NCBI GenBank assembly: GCA_963776055.1
Contig: CAVZLD010000013.1
Location: 62,001 to 126,000, forward strand
DNA length: 64,000 nt
DNA from: CAVZLD01 sp963776055
GTDB taxonomy: Bacteria; Planctomycetota; Planctomycetia; Pirellulales; Pirellulaceae
Direction: 5' to 3'
Shown: one piece after another, positions 43,752 through 54,488 of the stretch
Numbering within the stretch: position 1 is the first letter of the stretch
Layout of the letters: each line of letters begins with the position of its first letter
Position numbers and translations under genes: made by a program
The notes under the pieces: generated by a model
Database searches by the model: none
What the model saw: the letters and a program-made list of their open reading frames with translations, nothing else
Told to the model about the DNA's origin: nothing

Positions 43752-45927
43752 ATGAGACACGCAACCTATCCGCATTTGTTCTCGCCACTGCAGGTCGGCA
43801 CGATGACGCTGCCCAACCGCGTCGTGATGGTGCCCACCGACATCAGTTCGGGACGCGCCGATGGTTCGGTGAACCAACGCGTGATCACCTACCACGAAGA
43901 AATCGCCAAAGGGGGCTGTGGCTTTATCATTGTCGGAGCAACCACTCCTGACAAACTGACCGGTCGACCGACGGTCACCTGTCTGGCCGCGGATGAGGAC
44001 CCATTGATCCCCGGACTGGCGAATCTGGCCGAAGCCATCCAGCGACATGGAGCGAAGTGCGCCGTTCAGATCCAACATCCGGGCCGCCAAGCAGCTTGGC
44101 CACGCAAGAACCTGATGTCCGCCAGTGATCAGGTCGTGGACCTGCCGGGATCGGCTGGCCACGAAGTGATTTACGCCGAGAGCCTCGCGCAAGGCAAATC
44201 CATTCGTGCGATGAGCGGCGAGGAAATCTACGACCTCGTGGAAAAGTTTGCCGAGGCTGCGTGGCGTGTTCAGCAAGCCGGCTTCGATTCGGTCGAACTT
44301 CATGGAGCTCACGGATACTTGATCGCACAATTCATGAGCCCCTACGTCAATCACCGGAACGATCGATTCGGCGGAACGTTCATCAACCGCATGCGATTTG
44401 CATTGGAAATCATTCACCGAATTCAAATGAAGTGCGGTAAGGACTATCCGATCGGGATTCGCTACTCGGGGGAGGAATGGGTGCCCGGCTCACGTCGTCT
44501 CGAGGAGAGTGTCGAGATTGCTAAGTTGATGGAACAGCAGGGACTGGCCTACGTCGATATCAGCGCAGGGAATCTTCGAAGCGCCAGGAACGGTGATGGA
44601 CCCGATGTACTACCCCGAGGGCTGGAACACGTACGCCGCCGCGGAAATCAGGAAGCATGTCAAGATCCCCGTCATCACCAGCCACACGCTGCGAAATCCG
44701 GAATATTGCGAGCGAATTCTCGCGGAAGGCAAGGCCGACCTCGTCGGATTCTCACGCCAACTGATCGCCGATCCGTACTGGGCCAACAAGGCTCGAGACG
44801 GCAAGCCCGAAGAAATTCGCCGCTGTATCTCCTGCCTCATCGGCTGCTGGCAAGAATCGCTCATGATCAAACGCGACATGCGATGCGCCATTAACCCCGC
44901 CGTAGGCGACGAGCGGTTTCTCCACGTCAACCCGGCTCGTCAACCCTGTCGAGTGGCCATCGTCGGCGGCGGACCAGCGGGGATGGAAGCAGCGCGTTGG
45001 TCCCGGCTGCGGGGGCACGAAGTCACGCTGTTCGAAAAGACGGGGGAATTGGGCGGCGCCATGCTCTCTTGCTGTGCCGTTCCGGTGAAGAGCAAGATGC
45101 GCTGGCACGCGGATTGGCTTCGCGATCAAGTCCACCGACTGGGCGTCGAGGTGCATCTCCGGACGCAGCCCGATGTGGCCCGATTATCTGCGTTCGATAT
45201 CGTACTCGATCGCCACCGGTGGACGTGTGGTCCGACCGGCGATTCCAGGCATCGATCGACCTTGTGTGACAACGTTTGAAGATGTGTTGCGCTGCCGTAG
45301 TACTGGTTGTGAGAATTTCCCGGAAGATCGCCCGGCTCCTGTATCCTGTGGCGAAAAAGTTGTCGTATGGGGCGATCATTTCGGTGCTGCCGACGTGGCC
45401 GAACAGTTGGGGTTCAGCGGCCATCATGTGACTGTCGTCACTCCCCACTCGGAATTCGCCGCATGGATGGAACCCTGCCACCGCGACATCATGCAAAAGC
45501 GATTCGACGGAGGAAACGGCGAAGGCCTGAAGGGCAGATCGTTCGCCCAGCCGGTGACGATCTACTCGCAATCGTCGATCATGGAAGTCACGGACCGTAA
45601 TTCCGTTATCCTCGTCAATGCCCAGTTCGAGCGAAGGGAAATCGAGGCGGATACGATCGTGTTGGGCGACGTGGAGCCCCAGGATGAACTGTACGAACTT
45701 CTGCTGGAGGCCGGCGTAAAGGTCGTGAAAATTGGCGACGCGCAAAAAGTCCGCAACCTGCGAAGCGCCATCACCGACGGGGCAAACGTCGCTCTCAGTA
45801 TCGAAGCGGATGCCGTACTCAATGCAAATCTTCGACTTGTCGCCAACCTTCCCAGCGAAGTCGCAGTGGAATACCCGGTCGCTGCTGCTTCCCCAAAAAA
45901 GTCCATGCGTTGGATCCGGTGCGGTGA
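43752..45927 (+). CDS. FadH-like NADH:flavin oxidoreductase with Fe-S and NAD(P) domains (two frameshifts)
   Basis: Old-yellow-enzyme/2,4-dienoyl-CoA reductase type. The FMN barrel spans residues 1-330: HLFSPLQVGTMTLPNRVVM, VQIQHPGRQA, FDSVELHGAHGYLIAQFMSP and RNDRFGG. After a frameshift near 44580, VDLVGFSRQ-like text leads to ISCLIGCWQE with a later Cys (DMRCAINPAVG), the 4Fe-4S site. VAIVGGGPAGMEAARWSRLRG starts the FAD domain. A second break near 45200 leads to ATGGRVVRPAIPGID and VVVWGDHFGAADVAEQLGF, the NAD(P)-binding fold. Catalyses NAD(P)H-dependent reduction of an unknown enoate, or demethylation. The C-terminus is uncertain: I place the stop at 45927, and another frame runs to 46072 into the convergent gene. 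Confidence 0.8.
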
Positions 45928-45971
45928 GCTGCAGGGCCGGTCGAGGAGAAACAGCGGGCGAATAGCCGAAC

Positions 45972-46858
45972 TTACGGCCGGCGAGCAAGATAGAACACAT
46001 ACCCGTGACGACTGCCTTCATCACGCCAAAGGTCGATCTCGCGCTGTAGATCAGAAACCAGCTTCTGCGTGACAGGATCCGGTTCTGGCTCGCGTTCAAG
46101 TTTTTGCAGTTCTTTCTCCAACGGAACGTAGTAGTCCGACCAATCCTCTGGCGGCAGCACGAAATGTTCCATCGGCTCGTAGCCTTCCGCCCGCAGGTGC
46201 GCAGGTTGCCCTCGATCGTCGTCATCGCGGGGTAATCGGTCGACCAAAAACGTGTGGCCCGGTCGGATGGACAGGGGTCGAGCCAGGTGACCTCGGTCAC
46301 CGCAATCACTCCCCCGGAACGAAGCAGTCGGCGCCATCGCTGCAGTCCGGTGACAAAGCCCAGTAGGTAATCGCGCCCTCGGACCAAACAACATCGAACG
46401 CGTGGGACGAAAGCGGTAGCTCCGCCATGTCCGCGCAAACCGTCTCAAGCCGGTCCGCCCCTCCTTCCACGATGGCATACTCCGCAAGCGTACTGAGAAA
46501 GGGTGCATAGATATCGACGACCGTAACGTGTGCACCGGCGCGAACGGGACATGCGCGCGACAGCTCCCGCCCCACCACACCCAGGTCCGCGACCCGAACC
46601 CCGACGACGTCCCGGGGGCAGTAAAGAAACAGCCCGTTGCGTAGAGCTTTCGTTCCCCGGCGCCTTCCGCGGCAACCGCTCGAAAAACGAGAACAGCTGC
46701 CGCGTATAGGCATCAAATTGGGGTGACATCTCTTCGGTCGCGATCACTTCGGCAGTTCGCCGGACAAGAGCATTCTCTCCTGTTGGCTCCACGCCGACAG
46801 CGTGTAGCGTTTTCCTGCAGCGTACTTCGCCCTTTCCGCTCGGAAGAAACGTCCCCAT
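45972..46858 (-). CDS. Class I SAM-dependent methyltransferase, at least three frameshifts
   Basis: Small-molecule methyltransferase pieced together from three frames: MSPQFDAYTRQLFSFFERLP; then VRVADLG with HVTVVDIYAPFLSTLAEYA (SAM-binding motifs); then VCADMAELPLSSHAFDVVWS, the motif before the substrate site; then LLRSGGVIAVTEVTWLDPCP; then YEPMEHFVLPPEDWSDYYVP, ending RHGYVFYLARRP at 45972. The glycine-rich loop itself is garbled by a frameshift near 46590; others are near 46350 and 46210. The start may be at 46729 (MSPQFD) rather than 46858. Substrate unknown. It converges with the flavoenzyme gene. Confidence 0.7.
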
Positions 46859-46911
46859 GAACGCTACCTATCCGTGCGACGTGCAATCGCCCGCGAAAAC
46901 GCTACCTGACG

Positions 46912-47283
46912 CTATTTATGCAAGTCATGGCAGGCCGCACAGTTACTGGCCGCCTTCAGCTCGGGCAGTGCCCCTTCTCGCCCGACAGCGACTTTGGCCG
47001 AAGCCAACGCCAGTTTGCCAGCCAGATTGTGCCAGGATGTGATCTCGCCTTTGGCTGGTACACACTCCACCAGGCTGACGTAGTGGTCGAGCAATACGAG
47101 TTTTTCTTCTTGACTCGCCTGCTCAGCCAAAACCTTCTTCAGCAACCCATCTTTGTGCGCGTTGACCATTACTTCTTTGATGGTGTGCTTCGGCTTGACC
47201 TCCTGGTCAGCAGCGACCGCCACTTGCCACGCAACGCAGACCAGCGACAGCAGAACGACAGCAAACCCAATAGACCTTCCCAT
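46912..47283 (-). CDS. Small secreted monoheme cytochrome c
   Basis: A 123-residue protein. The ATG at 47283 has a near-perfect ribosome site (AGGAGGTGA) 5 bases upstream and begins a signal peptide (SIGFAVVLLSLVCVAWQVAVA). The mature part is helical, with KHTIKEVMVNAHKDGLLKKV, and ends in a single heme motif, Cys-Ala-Ala-Cys-His, in ASNCAACHDLHK. A C-terminal CxxCH on a small helical protein suggests a cytochrome c' type four-helix bundle. Similar proteins are widespread in planctomycetes; the redox partner is unknown. It lies 53 bases beyond the methyltransferase on the same strand. Confidence 0.85.
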   Translation of the reverse strand: MGRSIGFAVVLLSLVCVAWQVAVAADQEVKPKHTIKEVMVNAHKDGLLKKVLAEQASQEEKLVLLDHYVSLVECVPAKGEITSWHNLAGKLALASAKVAVGREGALPELKAASNCAACHDLHK

Positions 47284-47288
47284 CGCAA

Positions 47289-47297
47289 TCACCTCCT
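47289..47297 (-). promoter_or_regulatory. Strong Shine-Dalgarno site of the cytochrome c gene
   Basis: aggaggtga on the minus strand, 5 bases before ATG at 47283. It excludes the longer upstream open frame as the protein start. Confidence 0.8.
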
Positions 47298-47509
47298 CGA
47301 AAGACAAACCCATTTCGTAGCAACTCGAAACGCTTTCCCGAGCGTCACCGATCACTTCGACGCGCCCGGCTTCCCTCCGGTTATCGCGCTCAACGTACCA
47401 GCGACGGCGTCTCGTTTTCAACGCGTCGTCGGTCAGCCCGGTGCCGGCTTCGCTGCAGCTGCTGCTATGATCGCACAGCGGACCTCGTGCGGAACAAACG
47501 CCCGCCCAC

Positions 47510-47599
47510 ACATGGCCTGTCCCGGCGTTTGCCTGTCCCGGCGTTTCTGCGGCGTCTCGGCGTTTCTTCGCGCCCACGCATGGCCTGTCCCGGCGTTTG
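47510..47599. repeat. Cluster of three REP-family copies
   Basis: acatggcctgtcccggcg at 47510-47527, a shortened gcctgtcccggcgttt at 47531-47546, and gcatggcctgtcccggcg at 47578-47595. The full copies are each followed by tttg. They occupy the 505-base divergent gap between the cytochrome and aldo/keto reductase genes, where no other gene is seen. Confidence 0.7.
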
Positions 47600-47788
47600 C
47601 CGGCGTTTGGCCCCTACCCCCCATTCGGATTGTTCCGGGTCCGCCGATCCTGTTAGAATCAGAGCTCGTGGGGAGGCGGCCTTGCGAGCGTCGGCGTGAG
47701 ATGTCAACGGGAGCCGCCGCGTCGGTCCGGCTGGGCCGCGTTGGGGTGTGGACGACCGCAAGGGATGTTTATGAGAAGGGACCATTCC

Positions 47789-48910
47789 ATGGATCAATCC
47801 GTCGACCAACACGTTTCTCGCCGGCGGTTCGTACGAGACAGCCGCGTCCGGTGCCGCTCTGCTAACCGCGGCGGCACTCACGCCGACCCCCACGGTCAAG
47901 GCCGGCAATCCGGATGACGCGGACACCAGCCAGATTCTGAATTACAGCCCGGACATGGAGTACCGACGCTGCGGCAAGACCGATCTGATGATTTCGGCCA
48001 TCTGCCTGGGCGGACATTGGAAGCGATTGGTCAACATCATTGGGGGAACTGAGCCGCAAGGCTGGATGACGCAGGACATTGACCGCGATGATTTTCAGGC
48101 CAATCGCCAAGCGATTGTCACCCGCTGTATCGAGCGCGGCATCAACTATGTCGACGCCTGCTGTCGTGAAGAAATCCTAGCCTACAGCAAGGCTCTCCGC
48201 GGACGGCGCGACAAGATGTACCTGGGTTATTCCTGGCACATCAAGGAAAGTCGATTCGAGGATTGGCGTTCCGCGAAGAATCTGAAGCGAGGTCTGGATG
48301 AAGGAATGCGCGAGGCGCAACTGGAGTACGTTGACCTATGGCGAATCAGCCTGCTGGTCGACAGCCACCAACACAGCCAGGCCGAGTTGGAAGCCGCGAT
48401 CGAGGCGCTCGATTGGGCCAAGCAAACCGGACGGGCGCGGTTCACGGGCGTTTCCTCGCACGATCGGCCCACACCTGAAGAAACTGATTGAGACCTATCC
48501 CGATCACCTGGACGTGATCCTGACTCCGTACACGGCAAACACCCAAGTGGTGACGGACGATACGGGTCTGTGGAGCACGATTCGCAAACACGACCTGGGA
48601 TGGTTTGGGATCAAGCCGTTTGCCAGCAACTCGCTCTTCCGCGGCGACAGTTCCCCCAACAGCCCGCACTTCGAGCAGGACAATCGCCTGGCACGTCTCG
48701 CAATTCGATACATTCTCTGCAACCCGGCAATCACCGCACCGATGCCCGGAATGATCTCACCGCAACAGGTCGACAACGCGGCCTTGGCGGTCGTGGAGCG
48801 GCGAGAGTTGGATCAGCAGGAGCAATCCCAGCTGCGGCACGCGATGGACCGCGCCTTCGCCGCGTTGCCCCCGCATTACCAGTGGTTGCAGAACTGGCAG
48901 ACAGGTCTGA
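47789..48910 (+). CDS. Aldo/keto reductase with Tat-like leader (two frameshifts)
   Basis: Exported oxidoreductase of the aldo/keto reductase fold. MDQSVDQHVSRRRFV is a twin-arginine start; after a break near 47835 the hydrophobic part SGAALLTAAALTPTPTV follows. The barrel opens with MEYRRCGKTDLMISAICLGG, then ERGINYVDACCREEILAYSK, DKMYLGYSWHI, LEYVDLWRISLL and GRARFTGVSSHDR. A second break near 48475 leads to YPDHLDVILTPYTAN, WFGIKPFASNSLF and ITAPMPGMISPQQVDNA. The usual catalytic Tyr (after Asp) is replaced: VDACCRE reads Cys where Tyr is normal, as in other Tat-exported relatives, so activity may differ. The stop at 48910 is a best guess. Confidence 0.75.
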
Positions 48911-48990
48911 ACGGCAAGAGAGTCTCTCGGCAGGAGAGCGAGCCAGTCATTCTCGATCAAGAACTCTCGAAACACGTTCGGAGTGAGCCC

Positions 48991-50816
48991 TTACGGCTGA
49001 TGCTCGTCGACCGGTTGGAGGAGTCGTGCGATGCGGGCCTGCGCCGTTGGTGTCTTCGCCCCCTTCCTGCAATCGATCGACGGCGAATTTCTCGCACAGC
49101 GCAAACAGTCGATCGACCAAAGGCCGCATTCGTTCCGCGAGTTCTGGTTCCACCGGTCCGGCTCCGAGATACCAGATCGGTTCCAGCGCCGCTCGATAGG
49201 CGCAGATCGAAGCGCGTTCCACTCGATCGCGAATCATCTGGTTCGGCGCGAGTTCGACCGCTCGGGCGAATGCCGCCAGCCCAGCCTCTGCATCGCTGTG
49301 GTCAAGTCCATAGTCGGTCAGTCGACCAAAGCAGTTGTGATGTTGCCCACTGGCCTGCGCCGATCGTGGATTCGCACCAGGTACTCGCGGATCGGACCAG
49401 CGGCACGACCGTAATGCAGATCAAGGAACTCGTCGATGATCCGCTGATCATCACGCGAAGGATCCCATAGCAGCTGCGCCATCAGATACGCCCGCAGTTC
49501 CGACATTTCGGCGCCGTTCGCGTTTCCCGCCGCCTGCATGAATGCTCCCTTCGCGTGATTCGACACGAAGTACCGCAGGTTCGGGCCGATCACGTGCAGG
49601 TTCGGCAATGGCAAGAGGTAGTTGGAGAAATTCGTGTTGTAGTTCCAGATGTAAATCTGATCACAGATCTTGCCCCAGTCGTTCATGTCTCGGCAGAATT
49701 CAACATTCTTGGGACAGTTCGGATCATCGATCGGGTGCAGCAGACAACATTCAATGCTGCAAAGCTGAATCTGCACATTGGCACGCGGACGGATGGTCGC
49801 TGGCGGCCGGCGCGAGTACCAGTAGGACAACGTGCCGATCTTCACCTGCGGGATGCTGATCCGCTACGCGATCAGCCACGGCGTTGACAAACGTCAGCAA
49901 CGATCCCATGGGCGTTCCCTCGCGACGATCGATCGCGGCACATTCGTCGCACAAACAGTGCTTGTTGTTGTCGTTCTGACTGACGGAGATATTGGCCGTT
50001 TGCGGATGCGCTCGATCTCCTCAAGCACCGCGTCGGTGACGATCCCCAACACGTCCGGATTTGTCAGACAGGGCTCGTTGCCAAACGCATCGTTCTCGAC
50101 ATCCGCCAGCCGCTTGCCGTCCCGCCAACAGAAATACTCGGGATGCTCTTGGCCATATTTCGTGAGAGGGAATCTGCCGTAAGAAGCTGTGATTGATCAG
50201 CTGTTGGCGTGACTTGCCCCCGAGACGCGGCTCGTCCGTAACGGTATTCACACGCAGGCGAGCTGCCCATTCCGGGTTACGATTCACTTCGCCGTAGTAA
50301 CTCCAACGCATTTCCAGTGGAGGGTGGAAGAATCGATCCACCGGCCCGACCACGTGCCAGGCAGTAAGTGTCGGAACATGCGTGTGGTCCGCCGTCAGAA
50401 AGCGGACGCCCAGATAGTCCTCCAAAAACGTGTAGACTCCGTACAGTGTTCCGCGGGGACGACCTCCGGCGATGGCGATCAAATTGTCGCGCACCACGAT
50501 CCGCAGGTCTTCCGGGCCATACTCATCGACCGAGAAGCCCACGGGACTGCTTCGCCAGCGATGGCCCGGGACCGATCAGAACATGACGGTCGGCTCGGTC
50601 GGTCGTCGTGACGACCGGCAACTCGACGCCCGAAGCCCGTTGGACATGTCGGCGAAACTCTTCGGCCGCATACTGTTCCGCCTCCGTTGCCGCGGAATCG
50701 ATCACGATCTCCCAACCCGCCAGATGGGCCAAGTTCACCGCCCGGGGCGGCGCGGCCGCCGCCCAGGAAGCAGAAAGCACGATCACCGCAAGGAGAAAAG
50801 ATCTGCACAGCATCAT
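48991..50816 (-). CDS. DUF4838 glycoside-hydrolase-like secreted protein, several frameshifts
   Basis: Secreted protein of the DUF4838 family, related to GH20/GH67-type hydrolases. The ATG at 50816 (GGAG 9 bases upstream) begins a signal peptide (CRSFLLAVIVLSASWAAAA). The N-terminal beta domain has AATEAEQYAAEEFRRHVQRA, then after a break near 50560 LIAIAGGRPRGTLYGVYTFL and EDYLGVRFLTADHTHVP. The barrel follows as HPEYFCWRDGKRL, SVSQNDNNKHCLCDECAAID and VKIGTLSYWYSRRPP, with breaks near 50140 and 49860; then IYIWNYNTNFSNYLLPLPNL. The C-terminal helices resume after breaks near 49325 and 49055 and end at 48991. It may act on acidic or acetamido sugars; no activity is proven for the family. Confidence 0.75.
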
Positions 50817-50925
50817 GGAAACTCTCCGTCTCGCCAGGTAGAGGAACCGTCGAACTTCCGTGCCAGCCATTCCCTGGCAACCGAATCCTGCGTCGCAATG
50901 TGTGTCGCAGTCCGTCGCGACTTCT

Positions 50926-52234
50926 CTATTGATACCGCGACGACTTCGGGCGTGCCAGTCCGACCGGTGCCCCGGTGGAGAGCATTTTTCGAAGCAGATC
51001 CTCGGGCGGCACGTATCGATCCGGGTCCAATTCGGCGGCCCTGAGCTGGTGCTCGCGGGCCGTCGCCAGCTCACCGATGAATTCGTAATGCGTACCCAGT
51101 CGATCGTGAAGATAGGCGGCATGCACCGGAAGCTGCTCAAGCGCTTCCTGCAAGATTTGCTCCGCCTGGCCAAAGTCCGCCCGCTCACCAGCAAAGACCG
51201 CCAGCATTTCGTACGCTCGCAACTGGATGATCTCCAACAACCTTTGCGATTCAGGATCTTGGGGAGAGGACTCCTGCGCCAATTGAATGGCCTTTTCGGC
51301 CCACTGCTGACTCTCTTCCGATCGCTTTAACGTCAACTGCAGCTCCGCCATCCGCAGCGCGGCAGTTGGCAGTCGTGTTGCCAAAGGCCGAATCGCCTCG
51401 ATGGCCTGCCCGTATTCGTCGAGAGACCGATAGTCGTCCACCAGTTGCATGCGTCGACTGTCCGTCAAGGGCTCCGACTCGAGCTTGCGGATTCGCTGTT
51501 CAACAAATTCCACGGCCTGAGCCAAATCCTGCCGAGCCTGGCGCGGGCCAATGCTGACCGCTCGCTGCGCTGCTCCCGCAACCGGGCGTTCGCCCAGACT
51601 CAAGGTACTGCCAATGTCGCACAGCCGGTACACCGAGCGATGCGCCTCACGTACCTGCCCCTGTGCCCAGGCCTCGCGAGCAAGTGCCGTCTGCTGCTCC
51701 ATGAATACCGCCAGGAAACTAACGGGAACACCGATGGCCGTCACCAGCCCGAGAGTCAACAAGCTCAACAGGCCGAACGATGTTGCTCGTGCATTGTCCG
51801 CCCGCGGAATTGCGAGCCCGAAAAGACACCACGGAACCTGCAACACAACACACCAGAGGATGCGGACAACGAATCGCCCGGCGTACCCCATCTCCGTCAT
51901 CTCGACAAATCCTTCGACGACACGACTGAGCAGGATCGTGCCTGCGGCGATCAGCAACCCGACACCGACCCACCACCAGCGGCGTCGCTCCCGAATCAGC
52001 CCCGGACGCCATTTCCCCAGAGCTCGAGCGACAGCACGTGGAAAGCACCAAAGTCGAGAAGGCGTGAATGACAATCAAGCGGTTCCAGCCAAACGGATCG
52101 ACGGGCAATTGCATCGATCTTCGCTGCGAACTCGCAGCGGCGAGCAGCGCAAACACGGAGACCATCGCCGCCAGGAAAACTCCGATCCCTAGGGCCCGAT
52201 CCGGACTCGCGGGTGAAACCTGCTTGCTCGACAT
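50926..52234 (-). CDS. TPR-repeat integral membrane protein (one frameshift)
   Basis: Not assigned to a named family. The start at 52234 gives a first membrane helix (ALGIGVFLAAMVSVFALLAA); a frameshift near 52055 joins IVIHAFS to RLWCFPRAVARALGKWRPGL. Three more helices follow (WWVGVGLLIAAGTILLS, FVVRILWCVVLQVPWCLFGL, LLSLLTLGLVTAIGVPVSFL). The remainder, about 250 residues, is a TPR array: LRMAELQLTLKRSEESQQWA, LRAYEMLAVFAGERADFGQA, YLHDRLGTHYEFIGELATAR. The start lies 7 bases after the stop of the preceding membrane-protein gene, so the two are one transcript. Confidence 0.7.
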
Positions 52235-52241
52235 GACTCGG

Positions 52242-53321
52242 TCACAGTTTGGCGACGGCTGGCTCCGCCGGACTTTGCGAATCGATCCCCAGAATCTCCG
52301 CCGTCTGTGGATCCGAGTATCGCCACATCATCCCGTCATACGCGCAGTGTAAGATCGAAGCCCACGTGTTGACGGCGTAACAAATCACAACAAAGTACGC
52401 GTTGCCAAAACTGTACAACAAACCACAGCCGATGACGTACCAGGAAAAGACAACCACCCAATTGCGAGCCATCGACTGGAAAAGCCCAGGAGAACCATCA
52501 TCGCGACGCCGCCAAGCGTAGTAACTGACTAACGCGAGATATTCGACGGAGTGGTAAACGGTGACGGCTCCCAACAGCACTGCGCACAGCACATCCTGAT
52601 GCCAGTGCGCCGTCCACAGGACCGAAGACCACATCCCAAAGAAACTGATCGAATAAATCAGCTTGGCGATCCGCTCACGAGAAAACTGCCACAGCTCGAC
52701 AGCAATCATCGCCACCGGAATGGCCATCATCGCCCAGTCAAGACTCTTCAGCAGATTCAGCGAGGGCAAATGAAAGATCGGCTCCAGAAAGGCCACCAGT
52801 CGCACATTCGCGTAGACCACGAAAATCAAGGGCAGCCAGCGCTCCATCCAACTGCACCCCCTCGCCCGAGTGACCAGAATAGATCTTCAATACCAGGCGA
52901 TGTTGTCCGGCGAAATGCCACCCCAACAACAGCGTGTAAAACAAAAACAGGCTGCGAAAATCTCCCGTGCCCCACCAGACCCCGCCAATGGCGATCGCCG
53001 CGAGAACCGCGATCAACACAAAAAGCCACGTCTGACCGTAACGCCGATCCCGATCGGAAACGGCGACCACCAGCGTCAGCCACCGATGCGGAGTCGCCAG
53101 GAAATAGGCCATCCAGAAATGAATGTATGGCTCACCATCCGCGACTCGCATAGATCGGCAAAAAGGCGAGCACCCAATAGATATTGCAGAAGAACAGAAG
53201 GTCGAACAGCGGCGACACAATCCAGCCGCGACGAGATGCTGCCGCCTTCGCCGTTCCCGGAAGACTGCCGGTCCGGCTTATCCGATGCAAGCAAGTCAGA
53301 AACCCGCAGGTCAACGCTCAT
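52242..53321 (-). CDS. Polytopic membrane protein of unknown function, at least three frameshifts
   Basis: I do not recognise the family. About 355 residues when joined. A polar N-terminus (MSVDLRVSDLLASDK) leads, after breaks near 53230 and 53145, to GWIVSPLFDLLFFCNIYWVL and then HFWMAYFLATPHRWLTLVVA, followed by helices WLFVLIAVLAAIAIGGVWW and SLFLFYTLLLGWHFAGQHRL. A break near 52850 leads to RWLPLIFVVYANVRLVAFLE, WAMMAIPVAMIAVELWQF and three further helices, with a soluble tail. His residues recur inside helices (ATPHRW, GWHFAGQHR, AYHS-like), which may bind metal or heme. It pairs with the TPR membrane protein downstream. Confidence 0.65.
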
Positions 53322-53763
53322 AGTACCTAGCAATCTCCCCAGGTTTCCCGGTAGAATTGGCGACTTGCACCCTTGGGGACTGCTGCCGGAATTTGCGGAA
53401 ACCGCCCCCGCGACAGCCCACACCGACAACGAATCATGTCGGACCGTCAGACCCAGCAAGCGTTGACTGAGGTCCCGGTCCGCACCCGAATTCGACTTCG
53501 GGCATGTGTTCCGATGAGGCCTTGTGACGTCCTTTTAATATACCCCGCAAGAGCCAAACCAGACAGTGCTTGCACGACGGCATCGCTGCACCCGCCGCAC
53601 CGGCGATCCAAGGACTGCGACCAGCCCAGAGCGGCCAAGTGAGAAGCCTTTTGAGCTGCGGTTGCAGACATCGCCGATTCTCGCTATGCAGGCCCGCCGA
53701 TTTTCGGCCTCAACGACAGGCCATTTAAACCCTCCCTGAATTCGCGAATTTACCCTAATTGCC
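53322..53763. other. Divergent intergenic region, nothing recognised
   Basis: 442 bases between divergent membrane-protein genes. An AT-rich patch (ccttttaatatacccc, about 53530) is the only promoter-like feature and is weak evidence. Confidence 0.4.
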
Positions 53764-54488
53764 ATGTCTGACGCGTGTGAAATTCGACCTCCCTTCGACA
53801 ATCGCCGCGGGCTACCCACCGAAGAATCCGGCAGTCTTTTGCTGGCAAAGTATTCCCTGGTCTCAAGATGAGGAATGGGCCAACGGCCTGACTCACGCAT
53901 TCGGATGCCTTCTCGGCGTCGTCGGCAGCTGGCTGCTGCTGCGGCGAGTTACCCCGGTAGTGACGGCCGGGCAATGGGTCGCCTGCCTGGTCTATTGCGC
54001 ATCATTGATTGGCGTGTATGCCGCCTCCACCCTCTCGCATTGGGTTCGCACGCCGGCCTGGAAACAGCGATTTCCGCGAATGGGATCAGGGGATGATCTT
54101 CCTGCTGATTGCGGGAACGTATACACCGTTTGGTGTAACCTGCCTGACCGGCTGGTGGCACGTCGTAACGTTCCTGATGTGGGGAATCGCGCTGGCGGGT
54201 TTCTTCTCCAAGGTCGCTTTTTCGCACCGTGTCGACAGCGTGGCCGTGTGGGTGTACATCGCGCTCGGCTGGCTTCCGATCGTCACCGTACCCCGCTTCC
54301 TGGCCCTCGGTATCACCCGCGTTTTGTGGCTGATGGTGGCGGGCGGCTTGGCCTACAGCCTGGGTTCGATTTTTCTGTTGAATGATCAACGAGCTCGGTT
54401 TTTCCACGTCGGTTGGCACGTCTCGGTGATTCTCGGCAGCGTTCTCCACTATTGGGCGATGTGGGAGTTCCTTCTGGGCGGTCTATGA
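53764..54488 (+). CDS. Hemolysin III / PAQR family membrane protein (two frameshifts)
   Basis: Seven-helix membrane protein of the YqfA/TrhA (hemolysin III, PAQR) family. The ATG at 53764 reads MSDACEIRPPFDNRRGLPTE; a break near 53850 leads to WSQDEEWANGLTHAFGCLLG, the family's opening helix with conserved His. ASLIGVYAASTLSHWVRTPA holds the second conserved His. A break near 54075 joins FREWDQGMIFLLIAGTYTPF, the most diagnostic segment, then helices to FHVGWHVSVILGSVLHYWAM with the last three His residues. All putative metal-binding His residues are kept. Its stop TGA overlaps the ATG of the next gene (ATGA), so the two are probably translated together. Confidence 0.85.

Noticed and set aside
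45023..46438. 471-codon minus-strand open frame under the flavoenzyme
   Set aside because: Only its first 100 or so codons belong to the methyltransferase; the rest is antisense to the FadH-like gene.
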